DNA from: Sphingobacteriales bacterium | GTDB taxonomy: Bacteria; Bacteroidota; Bacteroidia; Chitinophagales; Chitinophagaceae | DNA: 64,000 bases | Assembly: GCA_003963365.1 (NCBI GenBank) | Contig: RXJG01000003.1 | Location: forward strand, 276,167 to 340,166 | Direction: 5' to 3' | Shown: in pieces, positions 23,874 to 32,503 of the stretch | How the letters are laid out: the number at the start of each line of letters is the position of its first letter | Position numbering within the stretch: the first letter of the stretch is position 1 | Notes under the pieces: generated by a model | Databases searched by the model: none | Seen by the model: only the letters and a program-made list of their open reading frames with translations | What the model was told of the DNA's origin: nothing | Program-made: the position numbers and the translations under genes

Positions 23874-24527
23874 TTATTTGTAATCAGAAATCCTCAGCAC
23901 TTCTTTACAAAACCCATACTCCTGTTTATCATTACTGCTTACAATTACCAAACGATTGTTACAGTAATCAGCTATCAATTGCTGGTATTGAGCAATACCA
24001 CTCTCATCCAGGTTAGTGCAAGGCTCATCTAAAAAAACAACAGGAACATCTGCAAAAATTGCCTGCGACAGTTTTACTCTTTGTTTCATGCCACTGCTGA
24101 AATAGCGGATTTGTTTATGCGCAGCTTTTTCTAGTCCCAATACTTCGATGATTCGCTTTATAGTAAACCCTGTCAATAAATTTTTAAATTGAAAATGAAA
24201 ATGAAGGAACTCGGTTAAAGTCATTTCTTCAATCAAATCAAAATATGGAGCACAGAAAGAAAGGTGCTGGTAGAAGCTAGTTGACTGATGGCTGATGACG
24301 GTTGACGGTTGATTCTTTTCTGTCAACTGTAAACTGTCATCTGTCATCTCCACTTTGCCTTCACTATAATCAATTGCGCCGGCTATTACCTGCAATAAAG
24401 TTGATTTACCGGAACCATTGGGTCCTGTAATAGCATAATGAACACCGCTTTCAAAGCTGTAGTTTACATGCCGGAAGATCCACTCCCGGTTGAAACGTTT
24501 GCCCACATCAGAAAGCAATATCTTCAT
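23874..24527 (-). CDS. Orphan ABC transporter ATP-binding protein with an unusual insertion
   Basis: 217 residues. Walker A is GPNGSGKST (about 35-43), the signature is the degenerate YFSSGMKQR, Walker B is VVFLDEPCTNLDE. The H-loop position reads VIVSSND, with Asn where His is usual. Residues 61-83 form an extra segment between Walker A and the Q-loop region (FCAPYFDLIEEMTL), encoded by an inverted-repeat DNA element at 24294-24341. The start overlaps the end of lpxA by 20 bases, so the two are coupled. No permease gene is near. Substrate unknown. Confidence 0.85.
   Translation of the reverse strand: MKILLSDVGKRFNREWIFRHVNYSFESGVHYAITGPNGSGKSTLLQVIAGAIDYSEGKVEMTDDSLQLTEKNQPSTVISHQSTSFYQHLSFCAPYFDLIEEMTLTEFLHFHFQFKNLLTGFTIKRIIEVLGLEKAAHKQIRYFSSGMKQRVKLSQAIFADVPVVFLDEPCTNLDESGIAQYQQLIADYCNNRLVIVSSNDKQEYGFCKEVLRISDYK
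24294..24341. repeat. Inverted repeat lying in frame inside the ABC ATPase gene
   Basis: Arms 24294-24312 (GATGACGGTTGACGGTTGA) and 24323-24341 are 19 bases each and differ at three positions, two of which would be G-U pairs. The units are TGACnGT-like words as seen in intergenic leaders. Related DNA lies in the copper ATPase gene at 39720-39755. Confidence 0.7.
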
Positions 24528-25314
24528 TCAGTCCATCTTTGGTGAAACGGCGGATAATACCTGCCTGTGATGTTTTTACAAAAGAAAGAATTTCCTCTTT
24601 AACCGGACCGGTTTCCACTTCTTTTTCAATAATATCCAAAGCTGCAGAAGTAGTGTGCCCGTGTACAAATAATATGTGATAAATTTTTGAGATCTGGTCA
24701 ATTGTCTCTTTGGTAAAGTTTCTGCGCTGTAAGCCCACTACGTTGATACCAACATAGCTCAATGGCTCACGGGCAGCCCTGATATAAGGAGGTACATCTT
24801 TGCGGATGGCACTTTGACCGGCAATATAAGTATGTGCACCGATCTTAGTGAACTGATGTGCCCCGGTCATTCCACCGATAATTGCATAATCACCCACATC
24901 AATATGACCGGCTAAGTTTACACTGTTTGCCAATATTACATTATTTCCAATAATACAATCATGTGCCACATGTGCATAAGCCATGAGCAAACAATTGTTT
25001 CCAACAACCGTTTTCCATTTATCGGTAGTCCCCAAATTCACTGTTACACATTCACGAACTACTGTGTTGTCACCAATTTCAGCAGTTGTATTCTCACCCC
25101 GGTATTTTAAGTCCTGCGGTTTACCACCAATAACAGCACCGGGATGTATTTTACATTTCTTTCCAATTCTTGCACCGGGCATTATCACTGCATGGCTCAT
25201 TATATGTGTACCATCACCAATAACAGTATTACCATGAATAACAGCAAATGGTTCTATGGTAACGTCATCACCTATCTGTGCATTGGGGTCAATATGAGCC
25301 AGTGTACTTATCAT
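24508..25314 (-). CDS. lpxA: UDP-N-acetylglucosamine acyltransferase
   Basis: 268 residues of left-handed beta-helix hexapeptide repeats from residue 1 (IDPNAQIGDDVTIEPFAVI) to about 190, including the catalytic His in AYAHVAHDC, then a helical C-terminal domain (EPLSYVGINVVGLQRRNF). LpxA adds the first acyl chain in lipid A synthesis in the cytoplasm. The ATG overlaps the lpxC-fabZ stop as TAATG. Confidence 0.97.
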   Translation of the reverse strand: MISTLAHIDPNAQIGDDVTIEPFAVIHGNTVIGDGTHIMSHAVIMPGARIGKKCKIHPGAVIGGKPQDLKYRGENTTAEIGDNTVVRECVTVNLGTTDKWKTVVGNNCLLMAYAHVAHDCIIGNNVILANSVNLAGHIDVGDYAIIGGMTGAHQFTKIGAHTYIAGQSAIRKDVPPYIRAAREPLSYVGINVVGLQRRNFTKETIDQISKIYHILFVHGHTTSAALDIIEKEVETGPVKEEILSFVKTSQAGIIRRFTKDGLNEDIAF

Positions 25315-26738
25315 TAACTTTTCTTTGGTCGTTTTACTATTTGTGCTGTTAAATTCGCTTCCGTTATTAGTTTATCGCCCACATATATCGTTCCTTTCAT
25401 TTCACAGATACCACGGCGTATTGGACTGACCAATTCCATCTTTAATATCAGTGTATCGCCGGGAACAACTTTTTGTTTAAACTTACAATTATCGATCTTT
25501 AAAAAATAAGTATCGTATTTATTTTCAGGATCATTTTTTGGAATGGCTAATATGCCACCTGCCTGTGCCAATGCTTCAACCTGTAACACACCCGGCATTA
25601 CACAATTGCCCGGGAAATGACCGGTGAAATAGGGTTCGTTATACGTTACATTCTTTATCGCTATCACATGCTTTTCATCCAGTTCTATCACTTTATCAAT
25701 CATCAGGAAAGGATAACGGTGCGGCAGAATATTTTCTACGGCATGAATATCATACACCGGGGCTTTAGCAGGGTTATACGCTGGTATCTCCAGTTTATAT
25801 TTATTCTTTTTAATATGCTCTTTAATCTTTTTGGCAAATGCCACATTACTGGCATGACCCGGACGATTGGCAATTACATGTGCTTTGAAGGGGTAACCCA
25901 CTAATGCCAGGTCACCAATCATATCAAGTAACTTATGTCTTGCAGGTTCGTTGGGAAAACGCAGTTCAAGGTTGTTCAGAATGCCCTCGTCACTCACTTT
26001 TACATCCTTCCGGTTAAAAAGTTTGCTCAGCCGTTTAATCTGGTCATCCGTTACCGGTTTATCAACAACAACAATGGCATTATTGATATCTCCACCTTTA
26101 ATAAGGTTATGTTCTACTAAATATTCCAGTTCGTGAAAGAAACTGAAGGTGCGGCAGGGAGCTATCTGGCTGTTAAATTCACTGATGTTGTGCAGGGTGG
26201 CATGTTGTGTACCCAGCACCGGCGAATTAAAATCAATTAAAGTATTAACCCGGTAGGTGTGATAAGGGAGGGCTACCATCTCCACATTTTTCTTTTCATC
26301 TACAAAAGTGATGTTGTGGTCAATGGAATAATAAATCTTTTTGGCATCCTGTTTCTGTGTACCAGCTTTGGTGAGTGCTTCCACAAAGGGAGCAGCACTG
26401 CCGTCCAGTATTGGTACTTCATCACCATCCAGTTCAATTAACGCATTATCAATACCCGTACCTACTAAAGAAGCCAGCAAGTGTTCAATAGTACTTACTT
26501 TGGCACCATTAGCTTCCAGCGTAGTACTGCGCATGGTTTCTGTTACATTGTCCACATCGGCCTTTACCTTAGGCTGACCGGGCAGATCAACCCGTTGGAA
26601 CATAAAACCAGTATTTGGCTCTGCCGGTTTTATTGTCATGTTAACTGATTGACCGGTATGAATACCAACGCCGGAAATAGTTATAGGTTCCTTAATGGTT
26701 TGTTGAAAGGAAGTTGTATTCCCGTTCATATTCTCCAT
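25314..26738 (-). CDS. lpxC: LpxC-FabZ fusion: UDP-3-O-acyl-GlcNAc deacetylase / 3-hydroxyacyl-ACP dehydratase
   Basis: 474 residues from the ATG at 26738; a GTG at 26744 would add two residues but overlaps the -7 box. Residues 1 to about 305 are LpxC, with zinc ligands in VSTIEHLLAS and FPNEPARHKLLDMIGD and the catalytic His in NRPGHASN. Residues about 320-470 are FabZ, with LPHRYPFLMID and HFPGNCVMPGVLQVEALAQ. LpxC performs the committed step of lipid A synthesis and FabZ feeds hydroxyacyl-ACP metabolism. The fusion is characteristic of Bacteroidota. Confidence 0.96.
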   Translation of the reverse strand: MENMNGNTTSFQQTIKEPITISGVGIHTGQSVNMTIKPAEPNTGFMFQRVDLPGQPKVKADVDNVTETMRSTTLEANGAKVSTIEHLLASLVGTGIDNALIELDGDEVPILDGSAAPFVEALTKAGTQKQDAKKIYYSIDHNITFVDEKKNVEMVALPYHTYRVNTLIDFNSPVLGTQHATLHNISEFNSQIAPCRTFSFFHELEYLVEHNLIKGGDINNAIVVVDKPVTDDQIKRLSKLFNRKDVKVSDEGILNNLELRFPNEPARHKLLDMIGDLALVGYPFKAHVIANRPGHASNVAFAKKIKEHIKKNKYKLEIPAYNPAKAPVYDIHAVENILPHRYPFLMIDKVIELDEKHVIAIKNVTYNEPYFTGHFPGNCVMPGVLQVEALAQAGGILAIPKNDPENKYDTYFLKIDNCKFKQKVVPGDTLILKMELVSPIRRGICEMKGTIYVGDKLITEANLTAQIVKRPKKS

Positions 26739-26743
26739 AGCCA

Positions 26744-26751
26744 CGAAAATA
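26744..26751 (-). promoter_or_regulatory. -7-like box right before the lpxC-fabZ ATG
   Basis: On the minus strand TATTTTCG (one mismatch to TAnnTTTG) ends 5 bases before the ATG at 26738, so the transcript would start nearly at the start codon. The remaining gap to 26994 shows no gene. Confidence 0.45.
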
Positions 26752-26994
26752 GGAAATATCAGGGATTATCCTCTAAAACTAAGAGGTGTTTGGTTAATGG
26801 GTTATTAATATGAAGAAGGCGTCTGAATCGAAAGCAGGAAGGAATATGGCGTATACCACGCAGATCTGTTTGGATAAAAGATATTAAATAGCGTTATGAT
26901 CGATAGAGTGTGTAAATCATTTACTGAATGAATTGAAGACAACAATTGTTGGATGTATTGTTTGCCGTTTGTCTATATAAATAAAAATGTAAAA

Positions 26995-28047
26995 TTATAT
27001 GCTGGCTTTTTCCGCCAATAACTGCTTCACCAAATTTTCTAATTCCATAATCCGCTTTTCCAATTCTGGAAGATTGCGAAATATGGCCTGGCTGCGCAGC
27101 ATAGAAGTATAATCATATGCGGGACTTCCGGTTAAGGCTGTGTTTGGATTCTTAACTGATTTGCTTACGCCGCTCTGTGCATTTATTTTGGTGCCATCAG
27201 CAATTTGAATATGTCCCACCACACCGGCTTGTCCTCCAATCATAACATTGTTACCCACCTTGGTACTGCCACTAATTCCAGCCTGTGCTGCAATCACCGT
27301 GTTGTTTCCCACTTCCACATTATGTGCCACCTGGATGAGGTTATCCAGTTTAGCACCGGCTTTAATAATAGTTGAACCCATGGTGGCACGGTCAATGGTA
27401 GCATTGGCACCAATTTCCACATTATCTTCTATCACCACATTACCAATCTGGGGCACTTTTTTATAACTGCCATCTGCCTGCGGGGCAAAACCAAATCCAT
27501 CGCCACCAATAATACTGCCGGCATGGATGATTACATTTTTGCCAATTACACAATCGTGGTAAATTTTTACACCGGGATGTAAGATGGTATTATCAGCAAT
27601 GCGTACGTTTTCGCCAACATACACATGCGGAAATATTTTTACGTTGTTACCTATCACCGCTTTCTCATTGATATATGAGAAGGCCCCTACAAATACATTT
27701 GATCCCAGCTTAGCTGTTTTAGCAACATAGCTCGGGTCTTGTACACCAGTTAGTTGCTGTGTCATCAGTTCCTGGTATTTGCTTAACAGGGTAGCAAATG
27801 CAGTATAAGCATCCGGAACTTTTATAACAGTTGGTGAAATGGACTGGCGTAATTCCTGGCTTTCGTTGATTAATAAAACAGAAGCCTGGGTGCTATATAA
27901 AAATTCTTCGTATTTGGGATTGGCCAAAAATGCCAACTGACCTGCAGTGGCTTCTTCAATTTTTCCAAACGAGCTGACAGCGGCTTCTGGGTTACCCTCT
28001 ATTTTGCCATTGACCAGCAAGGCTATTTGCGTGGCGGTAAATTGCAT
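26995..28047 (-). CDS. lpxD: UDP-3-O-acylglucosamine N-acyltransferase
   Basis: 350 residues: an N-terminal uridine-binding domain (about 1-100), a hexapeptide beta-helix ([26 protein letters not shown] onward) with [14 protein letters not shown] and the catalytic His in [10 protein letters not shown], and a C-terminal helix ([19 protein letters not shown]). It adds the second acyl chain in lipid A synthesis. It is the upstream gene of the lpx block, 256 bases before lpxC-fabZ. Confidence 0.96.
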   Translation of the reverse strand: MQFTATQIALLVNGKIEGNPEAAVSSFGKIEEATAGQLAFLANPKYEEFLYSTQASVLLINESQELRQSISPTVIKVPDAYTAFATLLSKYQELMTQQLTGVQDPSYVAKTAKLGSNVFVGAFSYINEKAVIGNNVKIFPHVYVGENVRIADNTILHPGVKIYHDCVIGKNVIIHAGSIIGGDGFGFAPQADGSYKKVPQIGNVVIEDNVEIGANATIDRATMGSTIIKAGAKLDNLIQVAHNVEVGNNTVIAAQAGISGSTKVGNNVMIGGQAGVVGHIQIADGTKINAQSGVSKSVKNPNTALTGSPAYDYTSMLRSQAIFRNLPELEKRIMELENLVKQLLAEKASI

Positions 28048-28148
28048 CTATAATCGCATTATTATCGTTATCATCTGTGATGTTCTGCAGCCTCTGATAT
28101 ATGAAAATACAAAAAAGCTGATTTCCAGCACTTATGAGTTAAAGATTT

Positions 28149-29366
28149 TTACTCTGGGTAGCAAAAATAGTGTTTTTTAACCGGGCCGGTAATATCCTGC
28201 TGAATGAGGGCATTATCTACATTTGAGATATCCCTTACCGTTCCGTCCTTATACAGGATATGAATGTTTTCATGGCCTACATTATACGTTCGGTTTTCAG
28301 CAATTCCATCAAAAACAAAATAGCCGGCTTCTTCTATACTGATGCTTAAACGTTCTGCTATTTCCTGCAGCTTGGCTTGTTTAACAGCATTACTTACAGA
28401 GTGTGTCAAAAATTTAAGCTTTAGTAATTTTCGCTCCACTAACCAACGGCAAAGAGTGGATAATATTTTATCAGGATAGTTAATCCAGTCTTTAATAGCA
28501 CTCAGCACATCATAATCATCCAGCATGCAGAATTTATCCAGGTTACTTTCAATAACATGTCCACCATCTGCTTCTAAAAAGAAATTGAGATTGGTTGAAT
28601 TGGAGAGATTCTTTACACCACTCTTTGCCAGCCATTTTGCCCTTGATAAAATCCGTACCAGCATTTCTTCTGAACTCAGTACCGTTTTATGTAAATACGC
28701 CTGCCAGTACATCAGGCGACGGGCTACCAGGAATTTTTCTATGGAATAAATGCCTTTCTCCTCAATCATCAGTTCACCGTTATGAACCACCAGCATTTTT
28801 AAAATACGGTCGTACCCAATTACTCCTTCGGTTACACCTGTAAAGAAACTGTCACGGGTTAAATAATCCATACGGTCAACATCTAACTGACCGGAAATAA
28901 GCTGGTGTAAAAATTTTTTTGGATGATTGCCGGTGAAAATGTCAATAGCGGTTTGCAGTTGCCCGTTAAATTCTTCATTGAGCTTTTTCATAATGAGCAA
29001 ACTGATTTCTTCATGATGCACCTCTTCTATCACCACTTTTTCTAATGCATGACTAAATGGACCATGACCAATATCGTGTAATAAGATGGCGATTTTAGCA
29101 CCAATCTCTTCTTGTACTGTTATTTCAACTGCTTTACTTTTTAATTCATTGAGCGCATTACACATTAAATGATAGGCCCCTATTGCATGATGATAGCGGG
29201 TATGCACGGCCCCGGGATATACCAGGCTGGCCATGGCCAGTTGGTGAATACGGCGCAACCGCTGGTACCATGGGTGACTAACCACACGGAAGATTAGCTC
29301 ATTATCTATTGTAATGAATCCATATACCGGGTCGTTTATAATTTTGCGAAACCCCATGTGCTGCAT
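28149..29366 (-). CDS. HD-domain phosphohydrolase, dNTPase/SAMHD1-like
   Basis: 405 residues. HD motifs are in order: RLRRIHQLAMASLVYPGAVHTRYHH (first His), AILLHDIGHGPFSH (HD pair) and SGQLDVDRMDYLTRDS (final Asp). The pattern is that of the dNTP triphosphohydrolase-like family; the true substrate is unproven. It lies directly upstream of lpxD on the same strand, with a -7 box 33 bases before the start. Confidence 0.88.
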   Translation of the reverse strand: MQHMGFRKIINDPVYGFITIDNELIFRVVSHPWYQRLRRIHQLAMASLVYPGAVHTRYHHAIGAYHLMCNALNELKSKAVEITVQEEIGAKIAILLHDIGHGPFSHALEKVVIEEVHHEEISLLIMKKLNEEFNGQLQTAIDIFTGNHPKKFLHQLISGQLDVDRMDYLTRDSFFTGVTEGVIGYDRILKMLVVHNGELMIEEKGIYSIEKFLVARRLMYWQAYLHKTVLSSEEMLVRILSRAKWLAKSGVKNLSNSTNLNFFLEADGGHVIESNLDKFCMLDDYDVLSAIKDWINYPDKILSTLCRWLVERKLLKLKFLTHSVSNAVKQAKLQEIAERLSISIEEAGYFVFDGIAENRTYNVGHENIHILYKDGTVRDISNVDNALIQQDITGPVKKHYFCYPE

Positions 29367-29398
29367 TCAAATTGTTAAAAAATAATTTTTGAAGGGAA

Positions 29399-29406
29399 CA
29401 AATGTA
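29399..29406 (-). promoter_or_regulatory. -7 box of the HD-domain gene
   Basis: TACATTTG on the minus strand, an exact TAnnTTTG match, about 30 bases before the ATG at 29366. Confidence 0.55.
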
Positions 29407-29598
29407 CAAAGCGGCAAACGGATAAAATAATTTTATTAGTTTGGGGTTGATAGAGAATGAAGTCAGAAGCAGAATGTATGATGTCAGATATAGGATGGTT
29501 TAATTTTTGAATGGTTTGGTACTTATTTCGCAATTTAATAACTGAACAATCCAACCATTAAACAATCAACCACAAACTAAAAACAACAAACCATAAAC

Positions 29599-31155
29599 AT
29601 GTCTTTAGCTAAAATTCTTTGGGTGGACGACGAAATAGAAAGTTTACAATCGCAAAAATTGTTTTTAGAAAACAAGGGTTACGAAGTACAGACATTAACC
29701 AATGGGTTTGATGCGATTGATTATGTAAAAGAGAACCCCGTAGATGTGGTGCTGATGGATGAAACGATGCCCGGTTTAACAGGATTAGAAACACTTGCTA
29801 AAATAAAAGAAGTAAACCAGCAGATACCCATTGTACTCATCACTAAAAATGAAACAGAAAATTTGATGGATGAAGCTATCGGTTCTCAGATAAGTGATTA
29901 TTTGATTAAGCCTGTTAATCCCAACCAGGTATTGCTGAGTTTGAAAAAGATTATTGATAACAAGAGACTGGTAGCAGAAAAAACAACACTGGCTTACCAG
30001 CAGCAGTTTCGCAATTTATTTGTGGCCCTTAACAGCAACCCTGATTACAATGAGTGGATGGATATTTATAAAAAATTAGTTTTTTGGGAACTGGAAATGG
30101 AAAAGAGTGATAGCCCTGAGATGCGGGAAATTTTTCAAACACAAAAGAGTGAAGCCAACACTGAGTTTTTCAAATTTATTTCAAAGAATTATGCCAAATG
30201 GGTGGGGCCAAAAAGCAGCGAAGCTCCCATCATGAGTCATACATTGATGCAGTATAAAGTATTGCCGCATTTAGAAAAAGGAACGCCGTTATTTTTTATT
30301 CTCATTGACAATTTACGGTTTGATCAATGGAAAGCCATTCAGCCAATCTTCCTTGATAGTTTTAGGATGGTGGAAGAAGAAACATTCTATTCTATCCTTC
30401 CTACCGCTACACAATATTGCCGCAATGCCATCTTTGCCGGGCTGATGCCCATAGATATTGAAAAACAAAATTCCATCCAATGGAAAAACGATGATGAAGA
30501 TGGTGGCAAGAATTTATTTGAAGAAGAATTTTTTAAATCACAATTGCGAAGACTGAAAAGAGACAATATCAAATTCAGCTATACTAAAATCCTCAACCAC
30601 CAGGATGGACAGCGACTGGTAGATAATATTCATAACCTCATGCAGAATGACCTCAATATTATCGTGTACAATTTTGTGGACATGCTGAGCCATGCCCGCA
30701 CAGAAATGGAAGTGCTGAAGGAACTGGCTAATGATGAAATGAGTTATCGCTCCATTACTGCCAGTTGGTTTGAGCATTCACCCCTTCACCAGGCATTAAA
30801 AAAAATTGCCGATAAAAAATTCACAATGGTGTTAGGAACAGACCATGGAAGCGTAAGAGTGAAAACTCCGGCCAAAGTAATTGGTGATAAACAAACCACT
30901 TCCAATCTCCGCTATAAACATGGGAGAAATTTAAACTATGAACCAAAAGATGTACTGGCTTTCCGGGATCCGAGAGAAGCTGGTTTACCTGTTCCCAATG
31001 TTAACTCATCCTACATTTTTGCCAAAGAAGATATTTTTCTCTGCTATCCTAATAATTATAATTATTACGTAAACTATTACCGCAATACATTTCAGCATGG
31101 TGGTATAAGCCTGGAAGAAATGATTGTTCCTATTGTAAGAATGACGAATAAGTAA
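29599..31155 (+). CDS. porX: Type IX secretion response regulator PorX (receiver plus PglZ domain)
   Basis: 518 residues. The receiver domain covers 1-120 with acidic pair Asp10/Asp11, phospho-acceptor Asp54 (VVLMDETMPG) and Lys in YLIKPVNP. The rest is a PglZ / alkaline-phosphatase-like domain with FILIDNLRFDQW, TATQYCRN and VLGTDHGSVRV metal-site motifs. PorX pairs with the sensor PorY and controls type IX secretion genes; its PglZ domain hydrolyses phosphate esters of signalling nucleotides. It is divergent from the HD gene; porY is not in the window. The leader (29480-29598) is word-like sequence. Confidence 0.92.
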   Translation: MSLAKILWVDDEIESLQSQKLFLENKGYEVQTLTNGFDAIDYVKENPVDVVLMDETMPGLTGLETLAKIKEVNQQIPIVLITKNETENLMDEAIGSQISDYLIKPVNPNQVLLSLKKIIDNKRLVAEKTTLAYQQQFRNLFVALNSNPDYNEWMDIYKKLVFWELEMEKSDSPEMREIFQTQKSEANTEFFKFISKNYAKWVGPKSSEAPIMSHTLMQYKVLPHLEKGTPLFFILIDNLRFDQWKAIQPIFLDSFRMVEEETFYSILPTATQYCRNAIFAGLMPIDIEKQNSIQWKNDDEDGGKNLFEEEFFKSQLRRLKRDNIKFSYTKILNHQDGQRLVDNIHNLMQNDLNIIVYNFVDMLSHARTEMEVLKELANDEMSYRSITASWFEHSPLHQALKKIADKKFTMVLGTDHGSVRVKTPAKVIGDKQTTSNLRYKHGRNLNYEPKDVLAFRDPREAGLPVPNVNSSYIFAKEDIFLCYPNNYNYYVNYYRNTFQHGGISLEEMIVPIVRMTNK

Positions 31156-31248
31156 ACCGGTCAACCTCCTGGAAAGGGAATTATAACTTACTAAGACCTT
31201 GTGGATAATAAATCAAGTCATCACCAAACTTAATAGTAAATACTTCAA

Positions 31249-31256
31249 TAATTTTG
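31249..31256 (+). promoter_or_regulatory. -7 box upstream of the 89-residue gene
   Basis: TAATTTTG, an exact TAnnTTTG match, 35 bases before the ATG at 31292. No TTTG at the -33 position. Confidence 0.45.
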
Positions 31257-31291
31257 ATTCCTAATCAAATACTCCCTTTAGGGTTTGGGGC

Positions 31292-31561
31292 ATGAAATAC
31301 GTACAAAGTACCTTAGATAAAATTGAGAAAGTGGTGGAAGAAGCCGGTTATGTTATCCGTTATGAAAGAGGCACCTTCCAGAGTGGTTATTGCATACTGC
31401 AGCAAAAGAAAGTAGTTGTGCTCAATAAATTTCTGCAAACAGAAGGTCGTATTAACACCCTTATAGACCTGATGCCCCAATTAGAAGTAAACATAGATGC
31501 CCTCACTCACGAATCTCAAAAAGTTTATGAGGATGTGATGACTCAAAAAGAAGAGAAATAG
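31292..31561 (+). CDS. Small protein of unknown function
   Basis: 89 residues, soluble, no signal peptide. It has an alpha-beta pattern: an N-terminal helix (STLDKIEKVVEEAGY), two strands (VIRYERGTFQSGYCIL, KKVVVLNKF) and a helix (RINTLIDLMPQL). The YERGxFxxGYC block followed by a VVxLNK strand is compact enough to be a conserved family, but I do not recognise it. It has its own -7 box and lies between porX and the metallo-beta-lactamase-fold gene. Confidence 0.85.
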   Translation: MKYVQSTLDKIEKVVEEAGYVIRYERGTFQSGYCILQQKKVVVLNKFLQTEGRINTLIDLMPQLEVNIDALTHESQKVYEDVMTQKEEK

Positions 31562-31629
31562 TTCCTGGTTTTTTAGATTAAATGATTTCTGAATTGCTAA
31601 CTGCCAGCTGCAGACTGCCAACTTTCGTT

Positions 31630-31637
31630 TAAATTTG
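31630..31637 (+). promoter_or_regulatory. -7 box immediately before the MBL-fold gene
   Basis: TAAATTTG ends 4 bases before the GTG start at 31642. Transcription from it would give an essentially leaderless mRNA. Confidence 0.5.
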
Positions 31638-31641
31638 AACC

Positions 31642-32421
31642 GTGCCAGCCCCTCCATTAAAAATAACTTTTCTTGGTACCGGTACCAGCAGTGGTGTGCC
31701 GATGATTGGTTGTGATTGTGAAGTATGTTCATCTACTAATAAAAAAGATAAACGTCTTCGCTCAAGTATTTTAGTGCAATCACCCACCACTACTTTGGTA
31801 GTAGACACCGGCCCTGATTTTCGCTACCAGATGCTACGAATTGGATTAAAGCACCTGGATGCAGTGGTATTCACTCATCCGCATAAAGATCATATTGCCG
31901 GGCTGGATGATATAAGAGCATTTAATTTCTTCAGTAAAAAACCAATGGAGATTTATGCTGATTCCTTAACGGAAGAAGCATTGAGAAGAGATTTTTATTA
32001 TGCATTTGCTGATTTTAAATATCCCGGTGTGCCTGAAATGAAACTGAATGAAATTGATTTAACTCCATTTACTGTGGGCGATATACCGGTGACTCCCATT
32101 CAGGTTTGGCATTTAAAAATGCCGGTGCTTGGTTTTCGCTTTGGCGATTTTACTTACATCACCGATGCCAATCGTATTGAGCCGGAAGAAAAACAAAAGA
32201 TAATTGGAAGTCGCTACCTGGTGTTAAATGCATTACGTAAAAAAGCCCATATCTCTCATTTTTCATTAGATGAGGCTGTTGAATTATCACGGGAATTAAA
32301 AGTGCCCACTACTTATTTTACGCATATCTCTCACCAGTTGGGTAAGCATGATGATATTAATGCTGAACTTCCGTTTGGTGTGGAACTGGCTTATGACGGA
32401 CTCACTGTTGAACTCCCTTAA
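31642..32421 (+). CDS. Metallo-beta-lactamase-fold hydrolase, PhnP-like
   Basis: 259 residues from a GTG start. Motifs: ITFLGTGTSSGVPMIGCDCEVC, the metal site THPHKDHIAGLDDIRAF (HxHxDH), LGFRFGDFTYITDANRI and a final His in YFTHISHQLGKHDD. The N-terminal GxGTSxGVPxxxCxCxxC layout matches the PhnP branch of phosphodiesterases. The substrate is not evident: there are no phosphonate genes here. Confidence 0.88.
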   Translation: MPAPPLKITFLGTGTSSGVPMIGCDCEVCSSTNKKDKRLRSSILVQSPTTTLVVDTGPDFRYQMLRIGLKHLDAVVFTHPHKDHIAGLDDIRAFNFFSKKPMEIYADSLTEEALRRDFYYAFADFKYPGVPEMKLNEIDLTPFTVGDIPVTPIQVWHLKMPVLGFRFGDFTYITDANRIEPEEKQKIIGSRYLVLNALRKKAHISHFSLDEAVELSRELKVPTTYFTHISHQLGKHDDINAELPFGVELAYDGLTVELP

Positions 32422-32503
32422 AAATACCACAAACCGGTAATTGATTTTGATTGTTTCCTGGTTTATCTTTCACTTATCTATTCCTCATCAATACGCCTTT
32501 ATC

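Noticed and set aside
26739..26994. Hidden gene in the lpxD-lpxC gap
   Set aside because: All frames on both strands are broken by stops within short distances and no RNA-gene fold was evident.
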